Positions 9,349 to 19,225 of a stretch of DNA of 64,000 bases are shown here, one piece after another; position 1 is the stretch's first letter, and each line of letters opens with the position of its first letter. This DNA comes from Dehalococcoidia bacterium. GTDB taxonomy: Bacteria; Chloroflexota; Dehalococcoidia; Lucifugimonadales; UBA826. The stretch covers positions 93,489-157,488 of the forward strand of contig JAPYSB010000003.1 in the NCBI GenBank assembly GCA_029936675.1, given 5' to 3'. The position numbers and the translations under genes were made by a program. The notes beneath the pieces were generated by a model. The model saw nothing but the letters and a program-made list of their open reading frames with translations. It was not told where the DNA came from and searched no databases.

Positions 9349-10587
9349 GTGAAAATCACAAACATAGAAACCTTCATTGTTGATGCAGGTTGGAGGCCTT
9401 GGGGTTTTGTTAAGGTTGAAACCGATGAGGGTATTACTGGTTGGGGAGAGTGCAGCGATGGTAGGTCCCCTCGAGGCGTACAGGGGACTATTGAGGATTT
9501 GAAACCGTTACTTATTGGTACGGATCCTAGGGAATTTGAAAATCGGTTTTGGGATATGTACAGAGGTACACGTCAAAGCCCAGGGGGGATTGCTGCAAAG
9601 GCATTGGCAGGGTTGGATTGTGCTTTTATTGATATAAAAGCAAAAAGTTTAGGTATTTCAGTGCCTGAACTGTTTGGGGGACCGACTCGTGATAGAGTTC
9701 GTGTTTACTGGTCTCATTGTGGCACATCCAGAACAAGAAATCATGAATTAATTGGTGTTCCGCCGCTTAAGACATGGGATGATATAACAACTCTCGGAAA
9801 GGAAGTAGTCGACCGAGGATTTACTGCTTTAAAGACAAATATCATTGGGCCAGGTGACCCTGCTCAGCATTTTGGCGGTGGATTTGGTGGAGGTAGAGGA
9901 TCAACTGACCAGGTGGTTACCAAAGGGGTTTTGAGGCACATTGAGAAACTAATTGGTACATTTCGAGACGCTGTTGGACCTGATGTAGATATTAATTTGG
10001 ACCTCAACTTTCACTTTAAAACCGAGGCTTGCCTTCGGATTGCCCAAGTCTTGGAGCAGTTCGATATGCTGTGGCTCGAAATAGACATGTATCAACCTGA
10101 GAGTATAAGGCAAATAAAAGACTCCACAACCACCAGGATTTGCACGGGGGAAAATTTATTTTATATGCGGGATTACCTTCCTTATTTCCAACAGCATGCT
10201 GCTGATATGTTCATGATCGATGTTCCTTGGAACGGATTCAGCCAGTCCAAGAAAGTAGGTGATTTAGCTGAAGTATTTCAGCACAATGTTGCTCCCCATA
10301 ACTACTATAGCCATTTGTCCACTTTTGTTAGTGCTTCACTATGTGCTTCGCTTGCAAACATAAGAATAATGGAAATTGATATTGACGATGTTCCCTGGAA
10401 AGACGATTTGGTGACCAATAAGCCTGAAATCATAGACGGGTATATGACAATACCATCCGGACCAGGTTGGGGTACCGACATTAACGAGGAGGTTGCAAGG
10501 GCTCATCCGTGGGAAGGCCACAGAGGTAGCTATGGTTCTGATGCCGCATCACCTTCAGAATGGACGTTCGGACTGCCTAGCTTTTAA
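9349..10587 (+). CDS. Enolase-superfamily (mandelate racemase/muconate lactonizing) enzyme, sugar-acid dehydratase-like
   Basis: The 412-residue protein has the N-terminal capping domain and a C-terminal (beta/alpha)7-barrel. The metal ligands are visible as D in LDLNF (about residue 215), E in LEID (about 242) and E in TGEN (about 265). A probable general acid/base histidine is in APHN (about 314). The barrel strand that carries the K-x-K pair in mandelate racemase reads LKTN here, i.e. K-x-N, as in acid-sugar dehydratases such as galactonate dehydratase. Dehydration of a sugar acid is therefore favoured over racemisation. A Gly-rich loop (HFGGGFGGGRG) near residue 180 is unusual. The start is GTG with AGGA upstream. 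It follows the acyl-CoA synthetase. Confidence 0.85.
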   Translation: MKITNIETFIVDAGWRPWGFVKVETDEGITGWGECSDGRSPRGVQGTIEDLKPLLIGTDPREFENRFWDMYRGTRQSPGGIAAKALAGLDCAFIDIKAKSLGISVPELFGGPTRDRVRVYWSHCGTSRTRNHELIGVPPLKTWDDITTLGKEVVDRGFTALKTNIIGPGDPAQHFGGGFGGGRGSTDQVVTKGVLRHIEKLIGTFRDAVGPDVDINLDLNFHFKTEACLRIAQVLEQFDMLWLEIDMYQPESIRQIKDSTTTRICTGENLFYMRDYLPYFQQHAADMFMIDVPWNGFSQSKKVGDLAEVFQHNVAPHNYYSHLSTFVSASLCASLANIRIMEIDIDDVPWKDDLVTNKPEIIDGYMTIPSGPGWGTDINEEVARAHPWEGHRGSYGSDAASPSEWTFGLPSF

Positions 10588-10606
10588 AAAAAAGACGGTC
10601 TGATTT

Positions 10607-11464
10607 CTAAACCTTTTCAGGTATAGGAGAGGAATTTCTGAATTTCCGAATAACGTCTGCAACAGCCTCAGGACGTTCCATGTACATATTGTGGCCCGCG
10701 TCTGAAATAATTACCGTCTGCAGGTTTGGTAGTGCATTTTCGAATTCAAAAGCTTTTCTAAACCCGTCAATACGATTGCCACCTACTACAAAGAGTATTG
10801 GTATAGATATGGCTCTGAGTGAGGGTTCTAAATCTAAGTAGTCATTTTCTCTTTCATCCCACGCTAAGGTAGCAGGGGACCATTTCATATCGACCCTGCC
10901 GTCTTTGTCCAAAAAAGTTTCATGCCTAACAACATCGTCTATAACTGCTGGATGCCATTTGCTTGTAACCTCATGTTTGCCCAGAAGATCCTTGAGTTGA
11001 TCATGATCCTTCCAAGTAGTCCTTGGCCTGTTGCCTCGATCAGATACCATCCGTTGAAATTTTTCGTCTACAATCATCATTGGTTCCATAAGGACCAAAT
11101 TTTTGAACCTGCTGGGATTATCAGCAACGTGCATTGCCAGAGCTACTGCTCCTGCGGAATGGGCTACAGCGTGAATTTCATTAAGATTCGTTTTAGTGAC
11201 AAAATTTTCAATGTCATCTGATTTATCGGTGAACCTGTACCCCTTTTCTATCCAGCTACTATCACCGTGTCCTAACAGGTCCATCGCTAAGACGTGGCTA
11301 TCCTTGGACAAATTTTTGGAGACCGCATCGAAACTTCTACTTGTTCTCATGTCACCATGAATTAAAACAGTGGTTGGCCCTTCACCTTGCCAGTCAATGT
11401 AATGTGTGGAATTTGTTTTGTTATCTACGAATCGGCTTTTAGGGCTAGCTGAGTTAGATTTCAT
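10607..11464 (-). CDS. Alpha/beta hydrolase fold protein
   Basis: This is a cytosolic hydrolase of about 285 residues. The oxyanion region HGDMRTS follows strand beta-3, the nucleophile elbow is AHSAG, and the late histidine is in DAGHNMYMERPEAV. The acid residue is probably in the GGNRIDG segment. The ATG at 11464 is preferred over a TTG three codons earlier, although neither has a clear ribosome site. The gene begins only about 10 nt after a strong terminator-like hairpin that ends the upstream Mo-hydroxylase operon, so its expression may depend on read-through or on a promoter inside the hairpin region. The substrate is unknown; esterase, lactonase and haloalkane dehalogenase-like relatives all share these motifs. 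Confidence 0.8.
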   Translation of the reverse strand: MKSNSASPKSRFVDNKTNSTHYIDWQGEGPTTVLIHGDMRTSRSFDAVSKNLSKDSHVLAMDLLGHGDSSWIEKGYRFTDKSDDIENFVTKTNLNEIHAVAHSAGAVALAMHVADNPSRFKNLVLMEPMMIVDEKFQRMVSDRGNRPRTTWKDHDQLKDLLGKHEVTSKWHPAVIDDVVRHETFLDKDGRVDMKWSPATLAWDERENDYLDLEPSLRAISIPILFVVGGNRIDGFRKAFEFENALPNLQTVIISDAGHNMYMERPEAVADVIRKFRNSSPIPEKV

Positions 11465-11474
11465 GTTTTGCAAT

Positions 11475-11508
11475 AAAAAAGACTAGTCCTACTTTATTAG
11501 TACTAGTC
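11475..11508 (-). terminator. Intrinsic terminator after the Mo-hydroxylase operon
   Basis: Read on the minus strand, a 7-bp perfect stem (GACTAGT pairing with ACTAGTC), with a possible inner 3-bp extension, is followed at once by six T residues. It lies about 24 nt past the stop codon of the MoaD-like gene. The T-run ends about 10 nt before the hydrolase start codon at 11464, so the same element could act as an attenuator for the hydrolase. Confidence 0.65.
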
Positions 11509-11531
11509 ATGTTAATTCAGTATTTTAGATT

Positions 11532-11795
11532 TTATCCGCCAGAAATTGCCGGTAAGAAATGAATTTCACTATCGGTGGCAACTTTCTGGATCATTCCTAA
11601 AGGCGTTATTTCTCCGTCTACTGCTACTGATATATTTGGCTTTAGTTTTCCGTCATTTACCAGCCGGTCTTTGAAACCCGTGTATTGCGAGTCCAGATTG
11701 TCTATGACTTGCCTAAGGTTCGTGCCTTCAATCACTAACTTTTGTTCTCCATCGCATAGATTTTGCATGAGAGAAGGCACGAAAACTATAGGCAT
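11532..11795 (-). CDS. MoaD/ThiS-family ubiquitin-like sulfur carrier protein
   Basis: The 87-residue protein has the small beta-grasp layout of MoaD. It opens with a strand, carries the LRQVIDNLDSQYTGFKDRL helix, and ends in a di-glycine tail (LPAISGG). In MoaD that tail is adenylated and thiocarboxylated to deliver sulfur to molybdopterin. The stop codon of the Mo-binding subunit lies 4 nt upstream of its ATG, so the two are translationally coupled. Placement at the end of a molybdenum hydroxylase operon supports a dedicated cofactor role. It could instead be a sulfur carrier for the sulfido ligand or for another pathway; no partner MoaE or MoeB is in the window. Confidence 0.8.
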   Translation of the reverse strand: MPIVFVPSLMQNLCDGEQKLVIEGTNLRQVIDNLDSQYTGFKDRLVNDGKLKPNISVAVDGEITPLGMIQKVATDSEIHFLPAISGG

Positions 11796-11799
11796 GACC

Positions 11800-14043
11800 T
11801 TATTTTCCGGATTCCAACACGGCTCCAGGGGTAAGTGGGAGTTGGGTCATAATATTCCCGGTGGCGTCAGACACTGCATTTGCAATCGCTGGCGTTGGGG
11901 GGACTATGTTTGCTTCTCCTACACCTCTTACACCAAATGGGTGTCCAGGGTTTGCTACTTCAACTATGACTGTATCAATCATAGGTAAGTCCAGTGAGGT
12001 TGGCATCCGGTAGTCTAGCAAACTTGAGTTTGCCATATTTCCTTGATCGTTCATGAAATATTCTTCATTAAGGGCCCAACCGATTCCTTGGACGCTGCCT
12101 CCCTGCATCTGTCCTTCAACATAGCTGGGGTGGATGGCTTTTCCTACGTCCTGTACACAAGTAAATCTTTCAATAGAAACCTTTCCAGTTTCGTCATCAA
12201 CAGATACATCAACCATATTGCCCGCAAAGGACCCCCCAACACCTTTTGGGTTAACAGCCGCTCTTCCAGTTATCCCACCACCGGTGTCACTCATTTGAGA
12301 TGCTAGTTCCTTGAAAGTCATATTTAGCTCAGAGTCCGTCTTTGAACTAATGACACCATCTTCCATTTGAAGAGAATCTGGGTCTACATCCCAAATGGAT
12401 CCTGCCCTCTCGATGGATTGTTTTTTCACGTCTTGAGCTGCTTCATATGCCGCCCAGCCTGTTGCAAAGGTGGTTCTACTTCCCCCTGTTACGGCTGTAA
12501 ATCCTATGGTGTCGGTATCAACAACTGATGGTCTGACATCTTCGACTGAGATTCCTAATACCTCGGCTGCATGCATAGCAATGGACGTTCTAGATCCCCC
12601 TATGTCAGTGGAACCTTCCGTCAGATTTATCGAACCGTCAGAATTTACTGCTATATTGCAGGCGGAGTCGAAGCCAATATTGAACCAAAAACCAATGGAG
12701 ACGCCTCTACCATGTCCTGCTGCCTTGGCAGCTTTATAGTGCGGGTGGTCCTTCATGGCTTCTAAGACCTCCTTAGCACCTATTCTTCTAAAGGTGGGTC
12801 CGTCGACTCTTCGAGTTCCCTCAACCGCCACATTTTTGAGTCTTAAATCAATAGGGTCCATGTTTAGCTTGTTGGCAAGTTCATTAATAGCCTGTTCCAT
12901 TCCAAAAGCAGCATTTGGAGCGCCAGGTGCTCTATAGGGGGCCGTTTTTGGTTTATTGACGACCACGTCGTACCCGTCGATTAGACCATTTTCAATGTCG
13001 TATGCTGCAAAGACACATTGGGCCGCTGCACCTACTGGCGAGCCGGGATAACCACCAGCTTCCATAGCCATCCATGCATGAGCTGCAGTGATAGTGCCAT
13101 CCGATTTTGCCCCCAGTTTGATCTTTATGTTTGAGCCTGGGGTAGGACCTGATCCTTCAAATGTGTCTTTCCGGCTCATAACTATTTTCACTGGAGCACC
13201 CGTTTTCTTGGACAAAATTGCGGCTACCGGCTCTACATAAATAGGTATTTTGCCTCCGAATCCCCCGCCAATTTCAGTTGGGGTTACGCGTATTTTTGAA
13301 ACAGGAATGTCTAGAATATCAGCTAGGCTGTCCCTCACAACAAAGGAGCCTTGTGTACTGCACCAGACGTGGAGTCGACCGTCCGTGTTCCATAGTGCTG
13401 TTCCGTTGTGAGGCTCGATGTAACCTTGGTGCACCATTGCAGTGTTGTATTCCCTCTCCACTATGACATCCGCTTCTGAAAATCCCTTTTTCACATCACC
13501 TTTTACATGCTGAAAATGATCAGCGGTATTACTAACAACGCCGGAATCCTCTCCCAATTCTTGGGTTGTCAAACCTTCATGCAAGATAGGCGCGCCTTCT
13601 GACATAGCTTCTTGAATGGTTAAAACGGGTTCCAGAACTTCGTATTTTACGTCTATGAGTGCCAGGGCTTCTTCCGCAACATGAGGATTTGCCGCAGCAA
13701 CTCCAGCAATTGCATGGCCCGCATAAAGGACCTTATCGCTTGCCAGTATGTTGTCTCTAAGCCACTTTTTGCCATCTGTTTGAGGGAAGTCTGCTGCAGT
13801 AGCAACAGCTTTCACACCTTCAAGTGCCTCCGCTTTGGTTGTGTCTATGGACACAATCCTAGCGTGAGCGTGAGGGCTTCTTAGAATTTTGCCATGTAGA
13901 AGCCCAGAGGCATCAAAATCGGCTCCGTAAATTGCTCTCCCAGTGACTTTGTCCGCTCCGTCATGCCGGATTGGCCTGGTTCCTATGACTTTATAGTCCA
14001 CGTTGGATAGAATCATGTTTCTTTCGTAGTCTGCAGTCGTCAT
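11800..14043 (-). CDS. Molybdenum hydroxylase large subunit (xanthine dehydrogenase / CO dehydrogenase CoxL type)
   Basis: This subunit of about 747 residues binds the Mo-pterin cofactor. Visible motifs are GGGFGGK near residue 259, the PYRAPGAPNAAFG loop near 369, and GVGEANIVPP near 702, where the glutamate is the catalytic base conserved across this family. The selenium- or copper-binding active-site loop of true CO dehydrogenase form I is not evident, so it is better called an aldehyde/purine/N-heterocycle hydroxylase of unknown substrate. I chose the ATG at 14043 because AGGAGG precedes it by 8 nt; an upstream extension to 14139 would overlap the 2Fe-2S gene. It is the third gene of a three-subunit operon. 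Confidence 0.9.
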   Translation of the reverse strand: MTTADYERNMILSNVDYKVIGTRPIRHDGADKVTGRAIYGADFDASGLLHGKILRSPHAHARIVSIDTTKAEALEGVKAVATAADFPQTDGKKWLRDNILASDKVLYAGHAIAGVAAANPHVAEEALALIDVKYEVLEPVLTIQEAMSEGAPILHEGLTTQELGEDSGVVSNTADHFQHVKGDVKKGFSEADVIVEREYNTAMVHQGYIEPHNGTALWNTDGRLHVWCSTQGSFVVRDSLADILDIPVSKIRVTPTEIGGGFGGKIPIYVEPVAAILSKKTGAPVKIVMSRKDTFEGSGPTPGSNIKIKLGAKSDGTITAAHAWMAMEAGGYPGSPVGAAAQCVFAAYDIENGLIDGYDVVVNKPKTAPYRAPGAPNAAFGMEQAINELANKLNMDPIDLRLKNVAVEGTRRVDGPTFRRIGAKEVLEAMKDHPHYKAAKAAGHGRGVSIGFWFNIGFDSACNIAVNSDGSINLTEGSTDIGGSRTSIAMHAAEVLGISVEDVRPSVVDTDTIGFTAVTGGSRTTFATGWAAYEAAQDVKKQSIERAGSIWDVDPDSLQMEDGVISSKTDSELNMTFKELASQMSDTGGGITGRAAVNPKGVGGSFAGNMVDVSVDDETGKVSIERFTCVQDVGKAIHPSYVEGQMQGGSVQGIGWALNEEYFMNDQGNMANSSLLDYRMPTSLDLPMIDTVIVEVANPGHPFGVRGVGEANIVPPTPAIANAVSDATGNIMTQLPLTPGAVLESGK

Positions 14044-14048
14044 TTTAA

Positions 14049-14528
14049 TTAGGCCTCCTGCATTTTTTTTGCCGCATCTTGTACAGCTCTTACTATTTTG
14101 TCGTAGCCGGTACATCTGCAAAGATTGTTGGCTAGCCAAAAGCGGATTTCATGCTCTGACGGGTCGGGGTTTTGTTCTAACAGAGCTTTTGAGGACACGA
14201 TAAACCCAGGGGTGCAAATGCCACATTGGAGGGCGGCATTTTCCAAGAATGCAAGTTGCAATGGGTGTAAATTGCTCCCATCCGCAACTCCCTCAATTGT
14301 CTCTATATTAGCTCCTTCGGCCTCAACGCCAAGGACTAGACACGAAGTTACTACCCTGCCGTCCATGTTGATGGTGCAGGCACCACAGTTACCATCATTA
14401 CAACCTTCTTTTGTTCCTGTCAGACCTATAACGTCCCTAAGGCATTCAAGTAGACTCTGACGAGGTTCACACAAAAAGTCGACTTGCTCCCCATTTATTG
14501 TGGTTTGTATGTGAGTCTTTCCTGGCAT
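14049..14528 (-). CDS. Molybdenum hydroxylase 2Fe-2S subunit (CoxS/XdhC-type small subunit)
   Basis: The 159-residue protein has two domains. A plant-ferredoxin-type 2Fe-2S site is seen as CNDGNCGAC with a further C in TSCLVLG. A C-terminal helical domain carries the second cluster as CGICTPG and CRCTGY. It passes electrons from the Mo centre to the FAD subunit. Its ATG overlaps the TAA of the FAD-subunit gene by one base (TAATG), and its own stop is 5 nt before the large-subunit ATG. The tight spacing shows one heterotrimeric enzyme. Confidence 0.93.
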   Translation of the reverse strand: MPGKTHIQTTINGEQVDFLCEPRQSLLECLRDVIGLTGTKEGCNDGNCGACTINMDGRVVTSCLVLGVEAEGANIETIEGVADGSNLHPLQLAFLENAALQCGICTPGFIVSSKALLEQNPDPSEHEIRFWLANNLCRCTGYDKIVRAVQDAAKKMQEA

Positions 14529-15406
14529 TATTTGCCTCCCTGTGCGCGGTCTACTGCCGTATTAAGAGCCCGGCGGGTAAGAACTTCGCATAAATGTTTT
14601 CTGTATTCTATCGTTCCTCTCATATCAGAAATCGGTTTTGCTGCTGCCTTTGCCGCGTTGGCTGCATTTTGTATCGGACCTTCTCCTACTGATTGACCTA
14701 CTAGCGCACTAATTGCGTCTGGTACCGAAATTGGAGTAGGGGCGACCGATGCCAAACTGACCTTGGCTGCAGTGAATTTCCCAGAAGCAATATTTACCGA
14801 AACACCAGCACCTACAACAGCTATATCCATTTCATTTCTAGGTATAAATCTGATGTAGTTGGCACCGAATCCTTCGCCTGGGTTAGGAAGGTTAATAGAA
14901 ACCAATATCTCATCTTTTTCGATACATGTTTGTCGTGGCCCAGTGCAAATGTCCTCCACTGCAACTTCACGTGTGCCATTCGGACCTGCTAGGGTGGCTA
15001 CCCCGTTATGTGCCACAAGGTTGGGGATTGAGTCCCCGCTTGGGGCTGCATTACACAGGTTGCCTCCTAGAGAGGCTCTACCTTGTATTTGAGTACCACC
15101 AATTAATGAGGCGGAATCAATTAATGCAGGATAGTGATTTATAACATTGTCATCGTTATAAATTTTGTAACAGGGAACAGCTGCACCAATGGTCAACCCT
15201 TTCTCTGCGCTATAGCTAAGCTCGTTTAGTTCTGGTATGTCTTTAATATTTACAACAATATCTGCGTCCACCCTTGGGTCTTTAACCCTCAATTGAACAA
15301 TCAAATCTGTGCCACCCGCCATAGGACGAGCTTTTCCGCCTGACTGGGAGAGGATCTTTATAGCCTCATCCACCGTTTTGGCATTTTCATAATCAATCCA
15401 CTTCAA
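14528..15406 (-). CDS. Molybdenum hydroxylase FAD-binding subunit (CoxM/XdhB type)
   Basis: This 292-residue subunit carries a PCMH-type FAD-binding domain. The pyrophosphate-binding loops AGGTDLIVQ near residue 32 and LGGNLCNAAPSGDSIP near residue 115 are diagnostic, and a CO-dehydrogenase flavoprotein C-terminal domain fills the last third. It hands electrons from the 2Fe-2S subunit to an acceptor. It is the first gene of the operon. The start is TTG, clearly marked by AAGGAGG about 7 nt upstream. A 307-bp spacer in front would hold the operon promoter. Confidence 0.92.
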   Translation of the reverse strand: MKWIDYENAKTVDEAIKILSQSGGKARPMAGGTDLIVQLRVKDPRVDADIVVNIKDIPELNELSYSAEKGLTIGAAVPCYKIYNDDNVINHYPALIDSASLIGGTQIQGRASLGGNLCNAAPSGDSIPNLVAHNGVATLAGPNGTREVAVEDICTGPRQTCIEKDEILVSINLPNPGEGFGANYIRFIPRNEMDIAVVGAGVSVNIASGKFTAAKVSLASVAPTPISVPDAISALVGQSVGEGPIQNAANAAKAAAKPISDMRGTIEYRKHLCEVLTRRALNTAVDRAQGGK

Positions 15407-15713
15407 GAGATTTCCTCCTTTGCCGGGGCACCTTTTTATCCAGCACCCTTTGTCAGCTTTACCCTTTGTTGTTAGCTTTATTTTCGGTTACTTTGCCCAT
15501 TCAAGATGGGGCCGAAATTCGGCTCAAGTCTAACATATGGATTTCAGGCTAACAATCTTCAACGTACCCCTATCAATATACCGAGTATATTTATCATATA
15601 TTCATCACTTTTTGCGGTTAGGGCAATTTATATTACGAGGGTTTCACTACCGAGGGATTAACTGCCTATAAACAATAATGGAATAAGATTTACCCTTTCC
15701 ATCACAGATATAT
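15407..15713. other. 307-bp spacer between uvrA and the Mo-hydroxylase operon
   Basis: No gene is seen here. The region should carry the promoter and leader of the Mo-hydroxylase operon, which is transcribed leftwards. Its right half is AT-rich (runs such as TATATTTATCATATATTC). Its left half has two adjoining dyads at about 15495-15523. No uvrA terminator with a T-run is obvious. No cofactor riboswitch could be matched by eye. Confidence 0.6.
15495..15523. promoter_or_regulatory. Two adjoining dyads in the Mo-hydroxylase leader
   Basis: CCCAT and ATGGG form a 5-bp stem around a 5-nt loop. Immediately beside it GCCGAA, one base, TTCGGC makes a 13-bp near-perfect palindrome. Together they lie about 90-115 nt upstream of the TTG start of the FAD-subunit gene. 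They could be an operator or leader hairpins. This is pattern only. Confidence 0.25.
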
Positions 15714-18566
15714 TTATGGCAGTATGTTTTTGAGATATTTTCCTGTATACGAACCTTCGTGTTGGGTGGCATTTTCAGGAGTTCCTTCATAGACTAGATT
15801 TCCCCCTTTATCCCCTGCCCCCGGGCCAAGATCTATTATCCAATCGGCACTTTTTATTAGATCGAGATGGTGCTCAATTAAAACAACTGAATTCCCTGTG
15901 TCAACAAGTCGCTGTAGCACTTTTAATAATTGAGAACAGTCTTCGAAAGAAAGCCCCGTTGTCGGCTCATCCAGAATGTACAAGGTTTGTCCAGTAGCTC
16001 TTTTTGAAAGCTCTGTTGCTAACTTGACTCTTTGAGCTTCACCGCCACTCAACTGTGTGGCCGGTTGCCCCAATTTGATGTAGCCAAGCCCTACATCCTG
16101 TAAGGTCTGTAATTTTGTCTTTATTCTGGGTATGTTAGAAAAAATGGTCAGTGCTTCGGTTACCGTTGATTGCAAGACATCCGAGATGCTCAAGCCTCTG
16201 TATTCTATCTCTAACGCTTCCCTGTTATACCTGCTTGCCTGGCACTCTTCACAAGGAACAGAAACGTCAGGTAAGAATTGCATCTCTATGTTGATATAAC
16301 CGTCGCCGGAGCAGGCTTCACATCTTCCTCCTTTGACGTTAAATGAGAATCTACCAGGTTTGTAACCTCTACTTCTTGCTTCAGGTACTTGTGCGAAAAG
16401 CTCTCGTATAGGGGTAAACGTACCTGTGTATGTAGCAGGATTACTCCTCGGAGTTCTTCCGATCGGTGATTGGTCAATATTCACAACTTTGTCTATGTTC
16501 TCAAGACCTTTAATACTTCTGAATTTACCTGGTCGATCCTTAGCTCGGTAGAAGTGCTGTGATAAGCGTTTGTATAATATTTCGTTAATCAAGGTGCTTT
16601 TACCCGACCCTGAAACACCGGTGATACATACCAAAATGCCGAGGGGAATTGTTACATCTATCGAATTCAAATTGTTTTGTTCAGCACCTTCAATTTCTAG
16701 ATATTTCCCATTAAATAATCTTCTAGTCTGGGGTGTTTCGATTACTTTTCTACCAGATAAATACTGTCCGGTGAGCGAATTCTTGGAGGCCATAATCTTG
16801 CTAACACTCCCTGAGGCGACTATCTCACCGCCATGTTCCCCCGCACCCGGCCCAAGATCCACTATATGGTCAGCTGCTCGCATAATTGCCTCATCATGTT
16901 CCACAATTAAGACGGTGTTACCAACGTCTCTAAGCCCTTTTAGTGTGTTTATGAGCCTATAATCATCTGCAGGATGCAGACCAATAGATGGCTCATCGCA
17001 AACATATAACACTCCCATTAGACCGGATCCTATCTGCGTTGCGAGTCGTATCCTTTGAGCTTCCCCACCACTCAAAGTGGAAGCAGTGCGTGAAAGTGTT
17101 AGGTAGTCAAGGCCTACATTGAGTAGAAACTGCAGCCTGCCAGATAATTCTTTCAAAATTTGTGAGGCTATTGATTTGTCTCTCATTGAAAGAGTTCTTG
17201 GGTTTTCAAGTAAGGCAATCCAATCAGCCGCTTCTGAAATGGATTTGTCCGACACACTCATAATTGTTTCATTTCCGATCGTGACCGCCAATGACTCCGG
17301 TTTCAAACGTTGCCCTGAACATCCCTGGCAAGGAAGGGATGTCATATACCTCTCTATGTCCTTCCGCACATTTTCCGATTCTGTTTCTGTATATCTCCGC
17401 TCTAAATTTCCAATAACTCCTTCAAAGCGGCGGTTCCATCGGAATGTTCTGCCTCTTCTACTTCGATAAGACATCTTAATTTTGGTCTTGGTACCATTTA
17501 GAATCATGTCCATTGTTTGAGGCTCAAGTTCCTGAACCGGAATATCGATTCGGAAACTATCTATTTCGGACAAAGAATTCAATTGGCTCATGTGCCAAGA
17601 AGACAGTGACCCTCCCTTTGACCAACCTTCTATGGCGCCCTCTTCAATAGTTTTTGTTTTGTCAGGAATTACTAGATCAGGATCGACAACCATTTTGAAC
17701 CCTAGGCCTGTACATGTAGAACAAGCTCCATGTGGGTTATTAAAACTAAAAGTTCTAGGTTCAATCTCGCCAAGGCTCACATTGCAATAAACACAAGAAA
17801 ATTCTTCCGAAAATATCATTTCCTCCTTTCCGGAAATATCTACAAGTACAATTCCTTCGGCTTGTCTTAGTGCTGCCTCGGTGGAATCACTTATTCTTAC
17901 CATGTCCATCTTTTCAGTGATTACAAGTCGATCAACAACAATGTCGATGTTGTGCCATTTTTGTTTGTCTAACTCAAAATTGTCACTAAGGTCTCTTATT
18001 TCACCGTCAACACGTACTCGTACAAATCCTGATTTTCTTGCCGATTCAAACACTTCCTTGTGTTCCCCTTTTCTTCTTCTTACAACCGGAGATAATATTT
18101 GTATCCGGCTAGAGACGGGTAATCCAGTGATGGAATCAACTATTTGTTGAACGGTTTGTCTTTGTACTGGTCTTCCGCATTTGTAGCAGTGAGGTTTACC
18201 TACTCGCGCAAATAATAACCGGAGATAATCGAATATTTCGGTAACTGTTCCTACTGTAGAACGAGGATTATGCGATGTTCCCTTTTGGTCTATTGATATT
18301 GCCGGTGAAAGTCCCTCAATATAATCAACGTCTGGCTTGTCCATCCGGCCAAGAAATTGACGGGCATAGGCGGATAATGACTCCACATACCTGCGTTGAC
18401 CTTCTGCGTAAATCGTGTCAAACGCTAAAGAGCTTTTTCCTGATCCGGATACCCCTGTTATAACAACAAGTTTATTTCTGGGAATAGTGACATCCACATT
18501 TTTTAAATTGTGTTCTCTAGCACCTTTCACCACTATATTTTTTATGGGACCGGATTTAGGTGACAT
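15714..18566 (-). CDS. uvrA: UvrABC excinuclease subunit A
   Basis: The 950-residue DNA-damage recognition ATPase of nucleotide excision repair is full length. It has two ABC modules: [14 protein letters not shown] near residue 37 and [10 protein letters not shown] near residue 647, each with its LSGGEAQR signature. The cysteine pairs CYKCG, CVYCN...CSTC and CEAC...CEEC mark the zinc modules, and the C-terminal zinc finger region is intact. The family-typical [13 protein letters not shown] stretch is present. It acts with UvrB in the cytosol. Its start lies 203 bp from a divergent DUF35 gene. No LexA-type box was recognised in that spacer. Confidence 0.97.
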   Translation of the reverse strand: MSPKSGPIKNIVVKGAREHNLKNVDVTIPRNKLVVITGVSGSGKSSLAFDTIYAEGQRRYVESLSAYARQFLGRMDKPDVDYIEGLSPAISIDQKGTSHNPRSTVGTVTEIFDYLRLLFARVGKPHCYKCGRPVQRQTVQQIVDSITGLPVSSRIQILSPVVRRRKGEHKEVFESARKSGFVRVRVDGEIRDLSDNFELDKQKWHNIDIVVDRLVITEKMDMVRISDSTEAALRQAEGIVLVDISGKEEMIFSEEFSCVYCNVSLGEIEPRTFSFNNPHGACSTCTGLGFKMVVDPDLVIPDKTKTIEEGAIEGWSKGGSLSSWHMSQLNSLSEIDSFRIDIPVQELEPQTMDMILNGTKTKIKMSYRSRRGRTFRWNRRFEGVIGNLERRYTETESENVRKDIERYMTSLPCQGCSGQRLKPESLAVTIGNETIMSVSDKSISEAADWIALLENPRTLSMRDKSIASQILKELSGRLQFLLNVGLDYLTLSRTASTLSGGEAQRIRLATQIGSGLMGVLYVCDEPSIGLHPADDYRLINTLKGLRDVGNTVLIVEHDEAIMRAADHIVDLGPGAGEHGGEIVASGSVSKIMASKNSLTGQYLSGRKVIETPQTRRLFNGKYLEIEGAEQNNLNSIDVTIPLGILVCITGVSGSGKSTLINEILYKRLSQHFYRAKDRPGKFRSIKGLENIDKVVNIDQSPIGRTPRSNPATYTGTFTPIRELFAQVPEARSRGYKPGRFSFNVKGGRCEACSGDGYINIEMQFLPDVSVPCEECQASRYNREALEIEYRGLSISDVLQSTVTEALTIFSNIPRIKTKLQTLQDVGLGYIKLGQPATQLSGGEAQRVKLATELSKRATGQTLYILDEPTTGLSFEDCSQLLKVLQRLVDTGNSVVLIEHHLDLIKSADWIIDLGPGAGDKGGNLVYEGTPENATQHEGSYTGKYLKNILP

Positions 18567-18769
18567 CGCACACTCTTAAATTGGTTGTCTTAAAAGGGTT
18601 ATCCTCTGATTCTAACATTTCACTGGTTGATGTTGATGCTGAAATTTTATTAATCTGTCAGTGTTTATTGACCTAGAATGCTTACCGTCAATACAATCGG
18701 AATATTGCTTTCCACATAAATTATTTAACCTTTAAATTCGTAGCATTTATAAAAAGGAGTATTAAAGAT

Positions 18770-19183
18770 ATGAGTAGTGGTTACAACAAACCAATTCCGG
18801 TGCCAACACCCGAATCGGATGTTTTTTGGGAAAAGGCAAAGCAACATGAGCTTTGGATACAGAAATGTTTGAACTGTAATAAGCCGTTTTTTTACCCCCG
18901 AATGAATTGTCCTAATTGTTTATCAGACAATCTTGAGTGGTTCAAAACAGCAGGCATGGGAACCCTTTACTCTTATATGATCAATCACCGTCCGGTTCCG
19001 GGGTTTGAAGAAGATGCTCCTTATGCGATAGCAATTGTTCAGCTTGATGAAGGCCCTAGGATGATGACCAATATAGTAGGAATAGAAAACACCCCAGAAA
19101 ATCTTATTCTAGATATGAAATTAAAAGTTGTGTTTGATGATGTTAGTGATGAAATTGCGATTCCTAAGTGGGAGCCAGCTTAA
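18770..19183 (+). CDS. DUF35 (zinc-ribbon/OB-fold) acyl-CoA-associated protein
   Basis: This 137-residue protein has a rubredoxin-like zinc ribbon (CLNCNKPFFYPRMNCPNC, residues about 34-51) followed by an OB-fold. In archaea and many bacteria such proteins bridge thiolase-family enzymes and help channel acyl-CoA substrates. AAGGAG precedes the ATG by about 9 nt. It lies 42 nt upstream of the thiolase-like gene on the same strand, the usual partner order, so the two should form one complex. Confidence 0.9.
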   Translation: MSSGYNKPIPVPTPESDVFWEKAKQHELWIQKCLNCNKPFFYPRMNCPNCLSDNLEWFKTAGMGTLYSYMINHRPVPGFEEDAPYAIAIVQLDEGPRMMTNIVGIENTPENLILDMKLKVVFDDVSDEIAIPKWEPA

Positions 19184-19225
19184 GTGTAGCCAGCATTATT
19201 TGAACTGAAAAACAGGAAGGTAAAA

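Noticed and set aside
14044-14139. N-terminal extension of the Mo-binding subunit
   Set aside because: It overlaps the 2Fe-2S gene; AGGAGG just upstream marks 14043 as the start.
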